DNA from: Parachlamydiales bacterium
GTDB taxonomy: Bacteria; Chlamydiota; Chlamydiia; Chlamydiales; Rhabdochlamydiaceae
NCBI GenBank assembly: GCA_947474635.1
Contig: CANJJB010000013.1
Span: 1-38,831 of the forward strand
DNA length: 38,831 nt
Direction of reading: 5' to 3'
Shown: in pieces, positions 19,034 through 28,455 of the stretch
How positions within the stretch are numbered: position 1 is the stretch's first letter
Layout of the letters: the number at the start of each line of letters is the position of its first letter
Notes under the pieces: generated by a model
What the model was told of the DNA's origin: nothing
The model's database searches: none
Seen by the model: the letters and a program-made list of their open reading frames with translations, nothing else
Position numbers and translations under genes: made by a program

Positions 19034-20778
19034 GATCTCTTGAATATTTTAAAGCCGGCAGTGCCTGTGTGCGAGAGCGGCACTTCTTCTTCTGGGAACT
19101 TTTCGTCGTGATCTATGAGCACGACTCCTCTATTTGTGGGATCACCGTGCATCCACTCTTTGACATGCTTCAGCATTTGAGGGCGTTGTTTGTGATCCAT
19201 GCCAGAGACTGCCTCATCTCCGATGAGTAAGCAGGGTATATTGGGTGTTTTGGAAGCTATTTCGAGTGTAACAATCCAGTTGAGGATTTGTCTTTCTCCA
19301 TCACTGAGGGTATTCCAATTTCTTTCGCCGCTATCTAGTACATCCATAGAGCGGTATGAATCAAATTTTCTTAATTCTTGTTTGATATTGTTGATGCTAC
19401 CCGTGTCATTCACTCCAAAGACAGAGTCTAGCATATTTTCAAAGCTCTTAGGCGAAGTATCTATGATGGGCAGTTTGGATGGTAGGAAAAGGATTACATT
19501 AGGTCGTATTAAAGAGCCTGCTTGTGCTTTTTGGAGATTTTGCACCAGCCTGCAAGCTGTGCTTTTACCACATCCGTTTTTCCCTTGAAAATAATAGAGC
19601 GCACCTAACTCAAGCTTAGTGCTGAAATTTTCGAGGAGTTTTAGCTGTTTCCCTTCAGATTCTACAGAGAGAGATACATTCGTAAATGTTAAAGAGTTTC
19701 CATTTTCCATGGGGATGTTGGAACGCTCTTGGTTAAGGAAGGCTTGCAAGTCACCCATTTTTTTCATGGCTAGCTGGAAAGAGGTATAGCTATTCATAAT
19801 GTTTTGGACAAAATAACTTGTGTTCCATACGAGTCCAATGCTTGTTCTGAGAAGGGGAGGAAAAATTGTTTTCAGCTCGAGTTCTGGAGCTGCTTTTGCA
19901 ATTTGATACCCAAGGCGGCTAATGAACAGCTCAAAACATGAAGGAAGTGCAAAAGATGAAATTTCCTGCATCGTAAATCCATTTTGCGTAGAAGATGCTG
20001 ACTCTAGAGCAGTTGTTATCCGAGCGCTAAGTAATCCTACCAAGCGCGTTTTGTTTGCTTCAGGAAGGGCTGCAATACGAGGTTGGTCAGCGTCTGTCGA
20101 TACTAAAGCTTGGATAGCGTCTTCTTTGCTCTTGTTTGCTCTTTCAACAGATTGTGCTAAGAACCTTTGTATCATCACGTGACATAAGACCATCACGGTT
20201 ATAAATCCGAGAATGATGGAAAAAACGCCGCGCGAGCGATTTAATGGAAATGGCAATGATGGATGGTAGAGGGTGGTTGATAAGCGATAAATTTTTGTAA
20301 TGGTTAATAGAATGTTGAACACTCTTCCCATTTTCCCAATCATATCGATTGTTTCATCGATCATCGTAGAGCAGTTGTGGGTTAAGATTTCTTCTGGATA
20401 TGGTAATGGCACGAGGGGCGCTGCTTGTTGAATGACAGTTAGCCATTTGTTGATCTGATCTGGAAGCAAGCTGTTTCTTGTTAAGACAATCAGCTTACTG
20501 TGTAGCCAACCAGCTCCACATTGTATTGACAGATCAGGAAGTAATCCATAAAAGATCGCTTTATGAAAAAGCTCAGGAAATTCTACAATTTTAGGTTTAT
20601 CAGAGGTTAATGCATCGATAGCCGCATCGACATTGCCTGTGAAAATATTCGTATATTTAAGGTGAAGAGCTCGAAGTGCTATGCTAGAGGTCAGTGCTAG
20701 AAGTCTTGGAGCGTTGCTCCATTTAGGTGCAAAATAAGGGCCTATTAAAGATGCAGCATTTCTAACAAACATTGTCAT
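19030..20778 (-). CDS. Divergent ABC half-transporter (TM domain + ATPase)
   Basis: TM region, Walker A QGKNGCGKST, C-loop LSDGERQ, Walker B CLLIGDEAVSGMD, H-loop VVLIDHDE. Confidence 0.75.
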   Translation of the reverse strand: MTMFVRNAASLIGPYFAPKWSNAPRLLALTSSIALRALHLKYTNIFTGNVDAAIDALTSDKPKIVEFPELFHKAIFYGLLPDLSIQCGAGWLHSKLIVLTRNSLLPDQINKWLTVIQQAAPLVPLPYPEEILTHNCSTMIDETIDMIGKMGRVFNILLTITKIYRLSTTLYHPSLPFPLNRSRGVFSIILGFITVMVLCHVMIQRFLAQSVERANKSKEDAIQALVSTDADQPRIAALPEANKTRLVGLLSARITTALESASSTQNGFTMQEISSFALPSCFELFISRLGYQIAKAAPELELKTIFPPLLRTSIGLVWNTSYFVQNIMNSYTSFQLAMKKMGDLQAFLNQERSNIPMENGNSLTFTNVSLSVESEGKQLKLLENFSTKLELGALYYFQGKNGCGKSTACRLVQNLQKAQAGSLIRPNVILFLPSKLPIIDTSPKSFENMLDSVFGVNDTGSINNIKQELRKFDSYRSMDVLDSGERNWNTLSDGERQILNWIVTLEIASKTPNIPCLLIGDEAVSGMDHKQRPQMLKHVKEWMHGDPTNRGVVLIDHDEKFPEEEVPLSHTGTAGFKIFKRS

Positions 20779-20879
20779 ATTATCTCCATTAATAAGGGTC
20801 CTATTTTAATATAAATTTATCTTCATTTACACTGAAATAGTAATTATATGTGCTTGTATCGGGACCCCAGCTTTTTAAA

Positions 20880-20916
20880 AGATTCCGCTAAATAACGTCG
20901 TTATTCAGCGGAATCT
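20880..20916. repeat. Palindrome 1, upstream of the DUF234-type ATPase
   Basis: agattccgctaaataacg-t-cgttattcagcggaatct, near-perfect inverted repeat. Confidence 0.9.
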
Positions 20917-20931
20917 ATGTTTTTTAACCAC

Positions 20932-20964
20932 ATTCCGCTAAATAACGACGTTATTTAGCGGAAT
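20932..20964. repeat. Palindrome 2, same sequence family
   Basis: attccgctaaataacg-a-cgttatttagcggaat, perfect inverted repeat around a central A. Confidence 0.93.
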
Positions 20965-21018
20965 CTGTTGACTTTGCCAGGAAAGCGGCATAAAATGAGC
21001 TTTTAAAATAGGGGCTCC

Positions 21019-22473
21019 ATGAGTCATACAATTTTCGGCAGGGTAAACGAGCTCAAAACGCTTGAGCGGCTGCTCAAATCTTCCAAGCCTGAGTTTCTAG
21101 CCATTTATGGGAGAAGAAGGGTGGGAAAAACATATTTAATTCATGAGTATTTTAAAGATAAGGGAGTCTATTTTTCTCTCACAGGAAGCTCTAATAGCAC
21201 TAAAAAATTACAACTCCGCAAATTCTACCGCGAATTTATCAATATGTTTCCGAGTGCTAGCACTTTAAAAGAGCCTCAAGATTGGGATGAAGCCTTAGAT
21301 GCACTCCAAAAAGTTATAACGCAGATAGATCCAAGCAAGAAAGTGATTATCTTCTTTGATGAACTGCCGTGGCTAGCTGCCAAGCGATCGGGATTTTTAC
21401 AAGCGCTAGAGTATACGTGGAATCAGCATCTTTCCCGTTTAAACAATGTGATACTCATTGTATGCGGCTCTGCGGCTAATTGGATCATCAAAAAAGTCAT
21501 CAATAATAAAGGGGGTCTATATGGTCGCCTTAGCGAAATCATCAAGCTGAATGCTTTCACATTGGAGGAAACAGAAAAATTCCTCTTATCTAGGCAGGTG
21601 AAACTATCCCATAAACAAATCGTTGAGTTGTATATGGCAATAGGAGGCATAGCAAAATACATGACCTATGTGAGACCGGGTGAGTCTGTTGCGCAAACAA
21701 TCAACCGCTTATGTTTTACAGCGCAAGGACAGCTAGTGGGAGAATTTAACAATCTCTATCAATCTCTTTTTGATGATGCTCAGAAACACATTCAAATTGT
21801 AAAAGCATTAGGAGCGGAAAAGAGCGGCATTTTGAAAAGGGATCTTTTAGAACATTTAAAAATGCCTTCAGGCGGTCAATCATCTGCCATTCTAGAAGAA
21901 TTAGAAGAATCTGGGTTTATTGCCTCAAGCCGTGAATTTTTGAAAAAATCGAAAGATAAAAAAATCTGGCTCATAGATGAGTATTCCTATTTCTATATTT
22001 CTTGGATGGAGCCTGTGAAGGGTAGTATCATTTTAGGTCATGATGAGGATTATTGGCTCAAGATGAACCATGATCCTCGCTGGAAAATTTGGTCGGGGTA
22101 TGCTTTTGAAAGCATCTGTTTTAAACATATTGCGCAAATAAAAAAGAAGCTCGGTATCTCTGCTGTGCTCACAAGTGAATCTCAATGGTCGTACCGACCA
22201 AAAAACAAATCTGAACAAGGAGCGCAGATAGACCTGCTCATTGATCGCAAAGATGATTGCATCAATTTGTGTGAGATCAAGTTTTATAACTCTGAATTCA
22301 CAATTGATCAAAATTATGCTAAAGAACTGCAGCGCAAAATTAACGTATTCCGAGAGCAAACCCGCACAACTAAGACGATATTTCTGACCCTTATTACGCC
22401 GTATGGACTCCGCAAGAATGAATATTCTACGGAGCTTGTGAATCAAGAGATCTGTCTGGAAGATTTTTTTTAA
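21019..22473 (+). CDS. ATPase_2/DUF234-type AAA ATPase with PD-(D/E)xK-like C-terminal domain
   Basis: FGRVNELKTLERLL, Walker A YGRRRVGKTYL, Walker B VIIFFDELPWL, C-terminal GAQIDLLIDRKDDCINLCEIKF. Confidence 0.88.
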   Translation: MSHTIFGRVNELKTLERLLKSSKPEFLAIYGRRRVGKTYLIHEYFKDKGVYFSLTGSSNSTKKLQLRKFYREFINMFPSASTLKEPQDWDEALDALQKVITQIDPSKKVIIFFDELPWLAAKRSGFLQALEYTWNQHLSRLNNVILIVCGSAANWIIKKVINNKGGLYGRLSEIIKLNAFTLEETEKFLLSRQVKLSHKQIVELYMAIGGIAKYMTYVRPGESVAQTINRLCFTAQGQLVGEFNNLYQSLFDDAQKHIQIVKALGAEKSGILKRDLLEHLKMPSGGQSSAILEELEESGFIASSREFLKKSKDKKIWLIDEYSYFYISWMEPVKGSIILGHDEDYWLKMNHDPRWKIWSGYAFESICFKHIAQIKKKLGISAVLTSESQWSYRPKNKSEQGAQIDLLIDRKDDCINLCEIKFYNSEFTIDQNYAKELQRKINVFREQTRTTKTIFLTLITPYGLRKNEYSTELVNQEICLEDFF

Positions 22474-22582
22474 TAGATCTGTCTTCAAAAACACTTGTTC
22501 TAAATAAATATTTTAATGTAGAATCATCCTATCTTTAAAAATTAAAAGTGAGAGAAAGCTTGAAATCTAAGAGGAGTTTATT

Positions 22583-24217
22583 ATGACAATAGGTGTTGTT
22601 GGTCTTTGTTCAACAGGATATCAGGACGTCTTAGGTACAGCGCAGTCTTTGAGTGATGCCGGAAAACGCTGCAGCTCCGAAGGGGATTATAAAAAAGCTA
22701 TCGAATATCACATTCAAGCTCTTGAGATTAGAAAAGAGGCTTTAGGCCCTCGTCACTCTGATGTGGCGCACACTTTGGATCAAATTTGCGCCTGCTACTG
22801 CTTCCAAAAAGATTACAAAAAAGCTCTCGATTATCTCATACAAGCTCTTGAAATTAGAAGAGAGACTTTAGGCCCTCGTCACGCTGATGTGGCAGACTCT
22901 TTGCATTACATCGGAACCTGCTACTATCGCCAACAAGATTATAAACAAGCTATCGAATACCACACTCAAGCTCTTGGAATTAGAAGAGAAACGTTAGGCC
23001 CTCATCACGTTGATGTGGCACACTCTTTGGATCAAATTGGCGTCTGCTACTATGATCAAAAAGATGACAAAAAAGCTCTCGAATATCACACTGAGGCTCT
23101 TGAAATTAGAAAAAAGACGCTAGGCTCTTGTCATGTTGCTGTGGCAGACTCTTTGAATAACATCGGCGCCTGCTACTCTGAGCAAAAAGATTGCAAAAAA
23201 GCTCTCGAATATCACGTCCAAGCCTTTGATATTGTAAGCGCGGCTTTAGGTCCTCGTGACGCTAAGGCGGCACGCTCTTTGGATCAAATTGGCATTTGCT
23301 ACTGTCTCCAAAAAGATTACGAAAAAGCTCTCAACTATCTCACACAAGCTCTTGAAATTAGAAGAAAGACGCTAGATCCTCATCACCCTGATGTGGCAGA
23401 CTCTTTGCATAGCATCGGAACCTACTACTATCACCAAAAAGATTACAAACAAGCTATCAAATATCACACTCAAGCTCTTGAAATTAGAAGTAAACCGTTA
23501 GGTCTTCATCACGTTGATGCGGCACAATCTTTGGATCAAATTGGCGTCTGCTACTATGACCAAAAGGATTACAAAAAAGCCGCCGAATATCTCACTCAAG
23601 TTTTTGAGATTAGAAAAGAGGTTTTAGGCCCTTGTCATTCTGATGTGGCACACATTTTGGATCAAATTGGCGTCTGCTACTATGAGCAAAAAGATTACAA
23701 AAAAGCTGTCGAATATCACACTCAAGCTCTTGAAATTATAAGAGATGTTTTAGGTCCTCGTCACCCTCATGTGGCACGATCTTTGAATAACATCGGCTCT
23801 TGCTACTATAAACAAGAAGAATATAAACAAGCTTTAGAGTGTTTCGCTCAAGCTCTTAAAATTAGAAGAGAGGTTTTAGACCCTCTTCACCCTGATCTGG
23901 CGCACTCTTTGAATCAAATCGGCACTTGCTACTATGAGCAAAAAGATTACAAACAAGCTGTCGAATATCACGCTCAAGCTCTTGAAATTAGAAAAGCGAC
24001 TTTAGGCCCTCGTCACCCTGATGTGGCACGATCTTTGAATAGCATCGGCACTTGCTACTATGACCAAAAAGAATATAAACAAGCTTTTGATTATTTCGCT
24101 CAAGCTCTTGAGATTGCGACAGCCTCTTTAGGAGATGAACATCCTACAACTCAATTGTATAGGCAAAACTATCAATATGCACTAAGCGCATCACCTGCAA
24201 CATGTGTGATTGCTTAA
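22583..24217 (+). CDS. Tetratricopeptide repeat protein (12 kinesin-light-chain-like TPR units)
   Basis: Regular 42-aa repeat [42 protein letters not shown]. Confidence 0.93.
   Translation: [544 protein letters not shown]
22682..24190 (+). repeat. Tandem 126-nt coding repeats, about 12 units
   Basis: Each 42-aa TPR unit recurs with 126-nt spacing and no indels between units. Confidence 0.93.
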
Positions 24218-24271
24218 TCTACAGAGCTCTTGTATCAAGAGATCTGTCTGGAAGATTTTTTCTAACGGATC
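24218..24271 (+). pseudogene. Orphan 3' terminus of an ATPase gene homologous to 21019..22473
   Basis: 47/54 identical to 22426..22479 with a 28-nt perfect core; encodes STELLYQEICLEDFF* versus STELVNQEICLEDFF*. Confidence 0.9.
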
Positions 24272-24301
24272 ACAATAAGCGATTTTTTTATGCTATTTGG
24301 C

Positions 24302-24916
24302 TTAAATTGACATCATCAATGCAGCCATACCAAAAGCGATGATAATCATGCCTGCAAGTCGGTTGATCCATGTCATAACTTTTTGGCTGATTTTTTTACG
24401 AAAGATGGATATTCCTTCACTGAGAATAAGCCACCAAAGTGCTGATCCGAGAAACACGCCAAACACCAGCATGCTTGCGCCTGCATAATTACCAGCAGTG
24501 TTGGAAAGGCCTAAGCCAGCAAAAATAGCTAGATAGGAAAGAATTGTCATTGGATTGGTTACCGTAAGAAAAAAAGTGGATACGAAGTCGCCAAGAAGGG
24601 TTTTATGAGAAATGCGATTGTTTGTTTCAGTTGGTTTTGAGAAAAAAGTTTTTAATCCCAAATAGATTAAAAATATTCCGCCAATCAATTGCAGCCAAAA
24701 TTGTCCTGCAAGAAGAAAGCTCGATATTAATGTAAGTCCAAAGGCTGCAACAACGCCATAAACAGTATCGGCAATAGCTGCTCCAAGTCCAGAAAACAAT
24801 CCTGATAAGCGCCCAAACTGAAGCGTTTTTCTTACGCACAGAATTCCGATGGGACCAACAGGAGCTGCAATAGAAAATCCTAAAATAATCCCTTTTGTTA
24901 AAGAGCTAATCTCCAT
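24302..24916 (-). CDS. LysE/RhtB family amino-acid exporter
   Basis: GFSIAAPVGPIGILCVRKTLQFGRLSG...GLGAAIADTVYG...FFLTVTNPMTILSYLAIFAGLG. Confidence 0.92.
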   Translation of the reverse strand: MEISSLTKGIILGFSIAAPVGPIGILCVRKTLQFGRLSGLFSGLGAAIADTVYGVVAAFGLTLISSFLLAGQFWLQLIGGIFLIYLGLKTFFSKPTETNNRISHKTLLGDFVSTFFLTVTNPMTILSYLAIFAGLGLSNTAGNYAGASMLVFGVFLGSALWWLILSEGISIFRKKISQKVMTWINRLAGMIIIAFGMAALMMSI

Positions 24917-24924
24917 AATCCTTC

Positions 24925-25401
24925 TTAGAACTGCTCTCTTGGCTCTTCATCGAACTGCTCGGGAGCTGTTACGTAGACACCGCCGATGATCGAGACGCCT
25001 TCGTCTATAGAGAGAAGGGGTGCTGTGATGTCTCCGCGTATTTCTGCCCTACCTCGGAGCACCAGTCTTTCTTTGACGGTGATGTTGCCTTCGACTTTGC
25101 CTGCGATGAAGGCTTCTTTTAAGTTGAGGTTGGCCTTGACAAATCCTTTAGGTCCTACAATGAGGTTGCCTTGAGATTCTAGCTCTCCTTCAAAAGTGCC
25201 GTCGACTCGGAGGAGATGCTCGAAAGAAATCGTTCCTTTGATGGTGACGTGTTCACCGATGACTGTTTCGGGCTCTTCCGCTTCTAAGGAAGGGGGAGGG
25301 GTAAGGTGGGGAGAATCATACATAGGAGAGAAAGACTCTTCTTCTGAAGCAAGTGGGGAATGGGTTCTTAAGCCTAGTAAGGCTTTAGCTGATCTAAACA
25401 T
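24925..25401 (-). CDS. Bactofilin (polymer-forming cytoskeletal protein)
   Basis: TVIGEHVTIKGTISFEHLLRVDGTFEGELESQGNLIVGPKGFVKANL...GKVEGNITVKERLVLRGRAEIRGDI beta-helix repeats. Confidence 0.92.
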   Translation of the reverse strand: MFRSAKALLGLRTHSPLASEEESFSPMYDSPHLTPPPSLEAEEPETVIGEHVTIKGTISFEHLLRVDGTFEGELESQGNLIVGPKGFVKANLNLKEAFIAGKVEGNITVKERLVLRGRAEIRGDITAPLLSIDEGVSIIGGVYVTAPEQFDEEPREQF

Positions 25402-25403
25402 TG

Positions 25404-26738
25404 TTATTCCTCAAGATTGCGGCGTGCCATCTGGATTTGCCGTTTTAGTATTTCATCCTTTTCTACTTGTTCTTGAATTTTCTTCCAAGCATGGATTAAC
25501 GTGGAGTGTGTTTTTCCTCCAAAAGAGGAAGAGAGTTTACTCAGAGATTCGTTGATGAGCTCTTTTGCAAGATACATCGCTACTTGTCTGGGGAAGGCAA
25601 CTTCTTTGACTCTTGAGGTGCCACGCAGATCTGAAATGCGCACCTGAAAAAGAGCGGCTACGCATTTGAGAATGTTTTCAACGGATATTCTTTTTTGAGG
25701 AGCATTTTGGAGAAGCTCGCCGAGAGTTGTTTCAGCAATTTCCTCTGTGACTTCCTTGTTAAGTAGGCGCGAGTAGGCAGTTAACCTGTTGATAGCGCCT
25801 TCAAGTTGTCTAACATTATTATAGATGTGGTCGGCAATAAAAAAGGCAACTTTGCTCGGCATGCGTAGCCCTTTTTGTTCTGCCTTATGTTGCAAAATGG
25901 CAACTCTTGTTTCTAGATCAGGGATGCCGACATTTGCAACAAGGCCCCATTCCATGCGGGCAACTAAACGCTCTGATAATTTAAGTTGAGAAGGAGGTTT
26001 ATCACTTGTGATGACAATCTGTTTGTTGTCGTTGATTAAACTCTCAAACGTGTTACATAGTTCTTCTTCGAAGTTCAGTCTGCTTTGCAAGAATTGAATA
26101 TCATCGACAAGTAGAACATCTAAAGATCTGTAGAAGCGTTTCATGCGATCCATCGATTTTGTTTTGAGATGATCGATGATGTCGTTGATAAAGCCTTCTG
26201 TTGTGATGCACTGGATCTTGAGTTTTTTGTGATGGCTCTTAATGTGATGAGCAATCGCATGCAAGAGGTGTGTTTTTCCAAGACCTACGCCTCCGTGAAT
26301 GAAAAGAGGATTGTAAGATCTTCCTGGTCTTGCGGCAACACCCATCGCAGCTGATTTTACAAATTGATTGGAAGGCCCTTCGATGAAATTTTCAAAGAGA
26401 TAATGAGGGTTCAGTCTAAGGTGCGTCGTATCTGAATTTTCTACTTCTTTAGTTGGAGTGGAAATAAGTGGGAGGGCAATATCTTTTTTCTCTTCTGATA
26501 TGACAAACTGCAGAGCAAGCTCTCCATTTGATTGCGTAGGAACAAAAGCTGCGAGATCTTTTTTGTAATTGCCAATGAGATATTCTTGAACAAAAATATT
26601 AGGGACTTCCAGTATGAGCACATCTCCTTCAATTGCTTGAATAGGAGCTAGCCAGTTCTGAAATTCCGATGCAGAGCATTTATCTTGTATGAAGGAAAGA
26701 AATTCCTTCCACACGTCCGTGTTACTTTTCGTGAGCAT
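25404..26738 (-). CDS. dnaA: Chromosomal replication initiator DnaA
   Basis: [44 protein letters not shown]-type domain [38 protein letters not shown]. Confidence 0.96.
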   Translation of the reverse strand: MLTKSNTDVWKEFLSFIQDKCSASEFQNWLAPIQAIEGDVLILEVPNIFVQEYLIGNYKKDLAAFVPTQSNGELALQFVISEEKKDIALPLISTPTKEVENSDTTHLRLNPHYLFENFIEGPSNQFVKSAAMGVAARPGRSYNPLFIHGGVGLGKTHLLHAIAHHIKSHHKKLKIQCITTEGFINDIIDHLKTKSMDRMKRFYRSLDVLLVDDIQFLQSRLNFEEELCNTFESLINDNKQIVITSDKPPSQLKLSERLVARMEWGLVANVGIPDLETRVAILQHKAEQKGLRMPSKVAFFIADHIYNNVRQLEGAINRLTAYSRLLNKEVTEEIAETTLGELLQNAPQKRISVENILKCVAALFQVRISDLRGTSRVKEVAFPRQVAMYLAKELINESLSKLSSSFGGKTHSTLIHAWKKIQEQVEKDEILKRQIQMARRNLEE

Positions 26739-26761
26739 ATCCTCTCTTGTAGCATGTTTTG

Positions 26762-27001
26762 CTAATTAACGCGAGGATTGGAGTTTTTATTTTTCTTAAG
26801 TGGAGTGGATTTTTTCTTTTTGGCTTTTTTGATACGAACAAGCTTATAGCGATAGGGCGGTTTGTACTCAATGAGCTTACCATCTCGCATAAAAACAAGC
26901 GCTGTTCCAGTTCTGACAGCCGTTTCAAATGCTATTTGAAAGCTTCTTTTATTCGCCTTTAATACGAGATCTATTAGATCATCTTGCATAAGCTGCCTCA
27001 T
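26762..27001 (-). CDS. Small protein partner of the zeta-like kinase (candidate antitoxin or accessory)
   Basis: 79-aa ORF overlapping the zeta ORF by 23 nt; basic Lys-rich tail. Confidence 0.55.
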   Translation of the reverse strand: MRQLMQDDLIDLVLKANKRSFQIAFETAVRTGTALVFMRDGKLIEYKPPYRYKLVRIKKAKKKKSTPLKKNKNSNPRVN

Positions 27002-27566
27002 TTATTTTGTCCCAAAGATCTCTATTTATTATTTCTATAACATCATCATGTACTTTTCTAGCTACCAAATTATGTGCTGAATTTTCAAGAGAATTATCTA
27101 TTATAATTGCTATATCAGCGAGGGGTAGGTAATGAGCAAAAAGATTTGTTAGCCCAGCATAATAACGTCTGGTGATAACATCGTCAGGAATGTAGTGCCC
27201 TCCTTGTTTCACTCTTTGAGCCACTCTTTTTATGGCTTGCCCCGGGCCATCCAGCCACAGAAAAACAAGAAGAATCTCGTATCCTTTTGACTTTGCGATT
27301 TTCAAGTGGTTGAGATAATTTTTGCCAGCGCCTGTTGTTTCAAACGCAAAACTTTTCTTGTTGCGTAAGAGCTCTTTGAGTCTGTTAATCATTAACTTGC
27401 TAGCAGCAAGAGCTACGCTTTCAGGATTTTGCGGGGCAAGTCCTTTAGCTATTTCATCAGCGTTGATGAACTCATATAAGACAGAGCCTCTGGCAATCAG
27501 ATCAAGAGTAAGCGTTGTTTTTCCAGCGCCGTTGGGTCCTGCAATCATGAGAATTTTTTTTGTCAT
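26979..27566 (-). CDS. Zeta-toxin-like P-loop kinase
   Basis: ILMIAGPNGAGKTTLT Walker A, FINADEIAKGL, FAFETTGAGKNYLN, RRYYAGLTNLF, IIDNS. Confidence 0.88.
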   Translation of the reverse strand: MTKKILMIAGPNGAGKTTLTLDLIARGSVLYEFINADEIAKGLAPQNPESVALAASKLMINRLKELLRNKKSFAFETTGAGKNYLNHLKIAKSKGYEILLVFLWLDGPGQAIKRVAQRVKQGGHYIPDDVITRRYYAGLTNLFAHYLPLADIAIIIDNSLENSAHNLVARKVHDDVIEIINRDLWDKINEAAYAR

Positions 27567-27595
27567 ACACCGATGATAGCAGGGAGCAATAATTT

Positions 27596-27991
27596 CTAGC
27601 TATGGGCAAGAAGAAGAGCTTTTGCTTGGTTTGCAACGTCTTGATTGGAGAGAAGCTCGAGAGCTTTGGCTTGGGCAAGAGCTTGTCTTTTATAGCCAAG
27701 AGCAAAGAGCACTTTAGTGCGATTAAGTAGTGTTGTGTCGTGAGCAGGATCTATTTTTAAGGCTTGCTCGATGGTGTTGAGCGCTTGGAGATTTTGTCCT
27801 GTTTCTAAATAGAGAGCGCCGAGTGTTTGTAAATCGTATGCGCTATCTTGTGCAAGAAGAACAAGAGCTTCAAAGATGGGTGTTGCCACGTCGTACTTGC
27901 CTTGTTTGAGGTAAGAGAATCCAAGGAGACGCAGATCATCGATCTGCTCTGTGGTCCATCCTAAAATCTCATTCCAGTTAGGTTTAGCCAT
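27596..27991 (-). CDS. Small TPR protein, SycD/LcrH-like
   Basis: TPR pattern LGFSYLKQGKYDVATPIFEALVLLAQDSAYDLQTLGALYLETGQNLQALNTIEQALKIDP; same position as CT274 in Chlamydia by recalled synteny. Confidence 0.7.
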   Translation of the reverse strand: MAKPNWNEILGWTTEQIDDLRLLGFSYLKQGKYDVATPIFEALVLLAQDSAYDLQTLGALYLETGQNLQALNTIEQALKIDPAHDTTLLNRTKVLFALGYKRQALAQAKALELLSNQDVANQAKALLLAHS

Positions 27992-27993
27992 AT

Positions 27994-28455
27994 CTATCCT
28001 TTCTGATACTGATTACGCCGACTCATAATAAAAAGCAAATTTTTATTTATGGTGATCAGCTGTCTAAGCATTTTAATGAGCGCTTCTTTGTCTTGATTTT
28101 TCTTAGGATGACCTTCTTCTTCATCGAGTACAGATGTGACGCGTTGAATTTTATCGTCGATGAGATCTTCAGAGTCAAAAAGAGGAATAACGCGGGATGT
28201 GAAGAGTCTTCTGCGTTGGTTAAAAAAACCTGCTGGAGGGGAAAAAAGAGCCCACGTTGCATGCGTGCTGTCGATATCCATTAAGATATCGAGGTGGGAG
28301 GCGTTAGCAGGGGAAGAGACATCTTTTTGAGTAAATTGAGAAATAAACTTGGAATCGGCAATGATCGGATGGCTTTCTTCTAAGAGCTTTTGATCGTTAG
28401 CCCAACGTATAGAGACATCAACTGGAAGATCGGAGACGGTTTTTGGATCCGACAT
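27994..28455 (-). CDS. Conserved chlamydial hypothetical protein
   Basis: Intact ORF next to the TPR gene and divergent from mraZ; no recognisable domain; CT273-like by position only. Confidence 0.5.
   Translation of the reverse strand: MSDPKTVSDLPVDVSIRWANDQKLLEESHPIIADSKFISQFTQKDVSSPANASHLDILMDIDSTHATWALFSPPAGFFNQRRRLFTSRVIPLFDSEDLIDDKIQRVTSVLDEEEGHPKKNQDKEALIKMLRQLITINKNLLFIMSRRNQYQKG

Noticed and set aside
20779-20880. Possible comF 3' remnant upstream of the ABC gene, by analogy with the three remnant loci
   Set aside because: No similarity to the comF 3' end was visible in the intergenic sequence.
22682-24190. Tandem 126-nt repeats considered as a CRISPR or satellite array
   Set aside because: They are in-frame 42-aa TPR units in one ORF; no short repeat/spacer structure.
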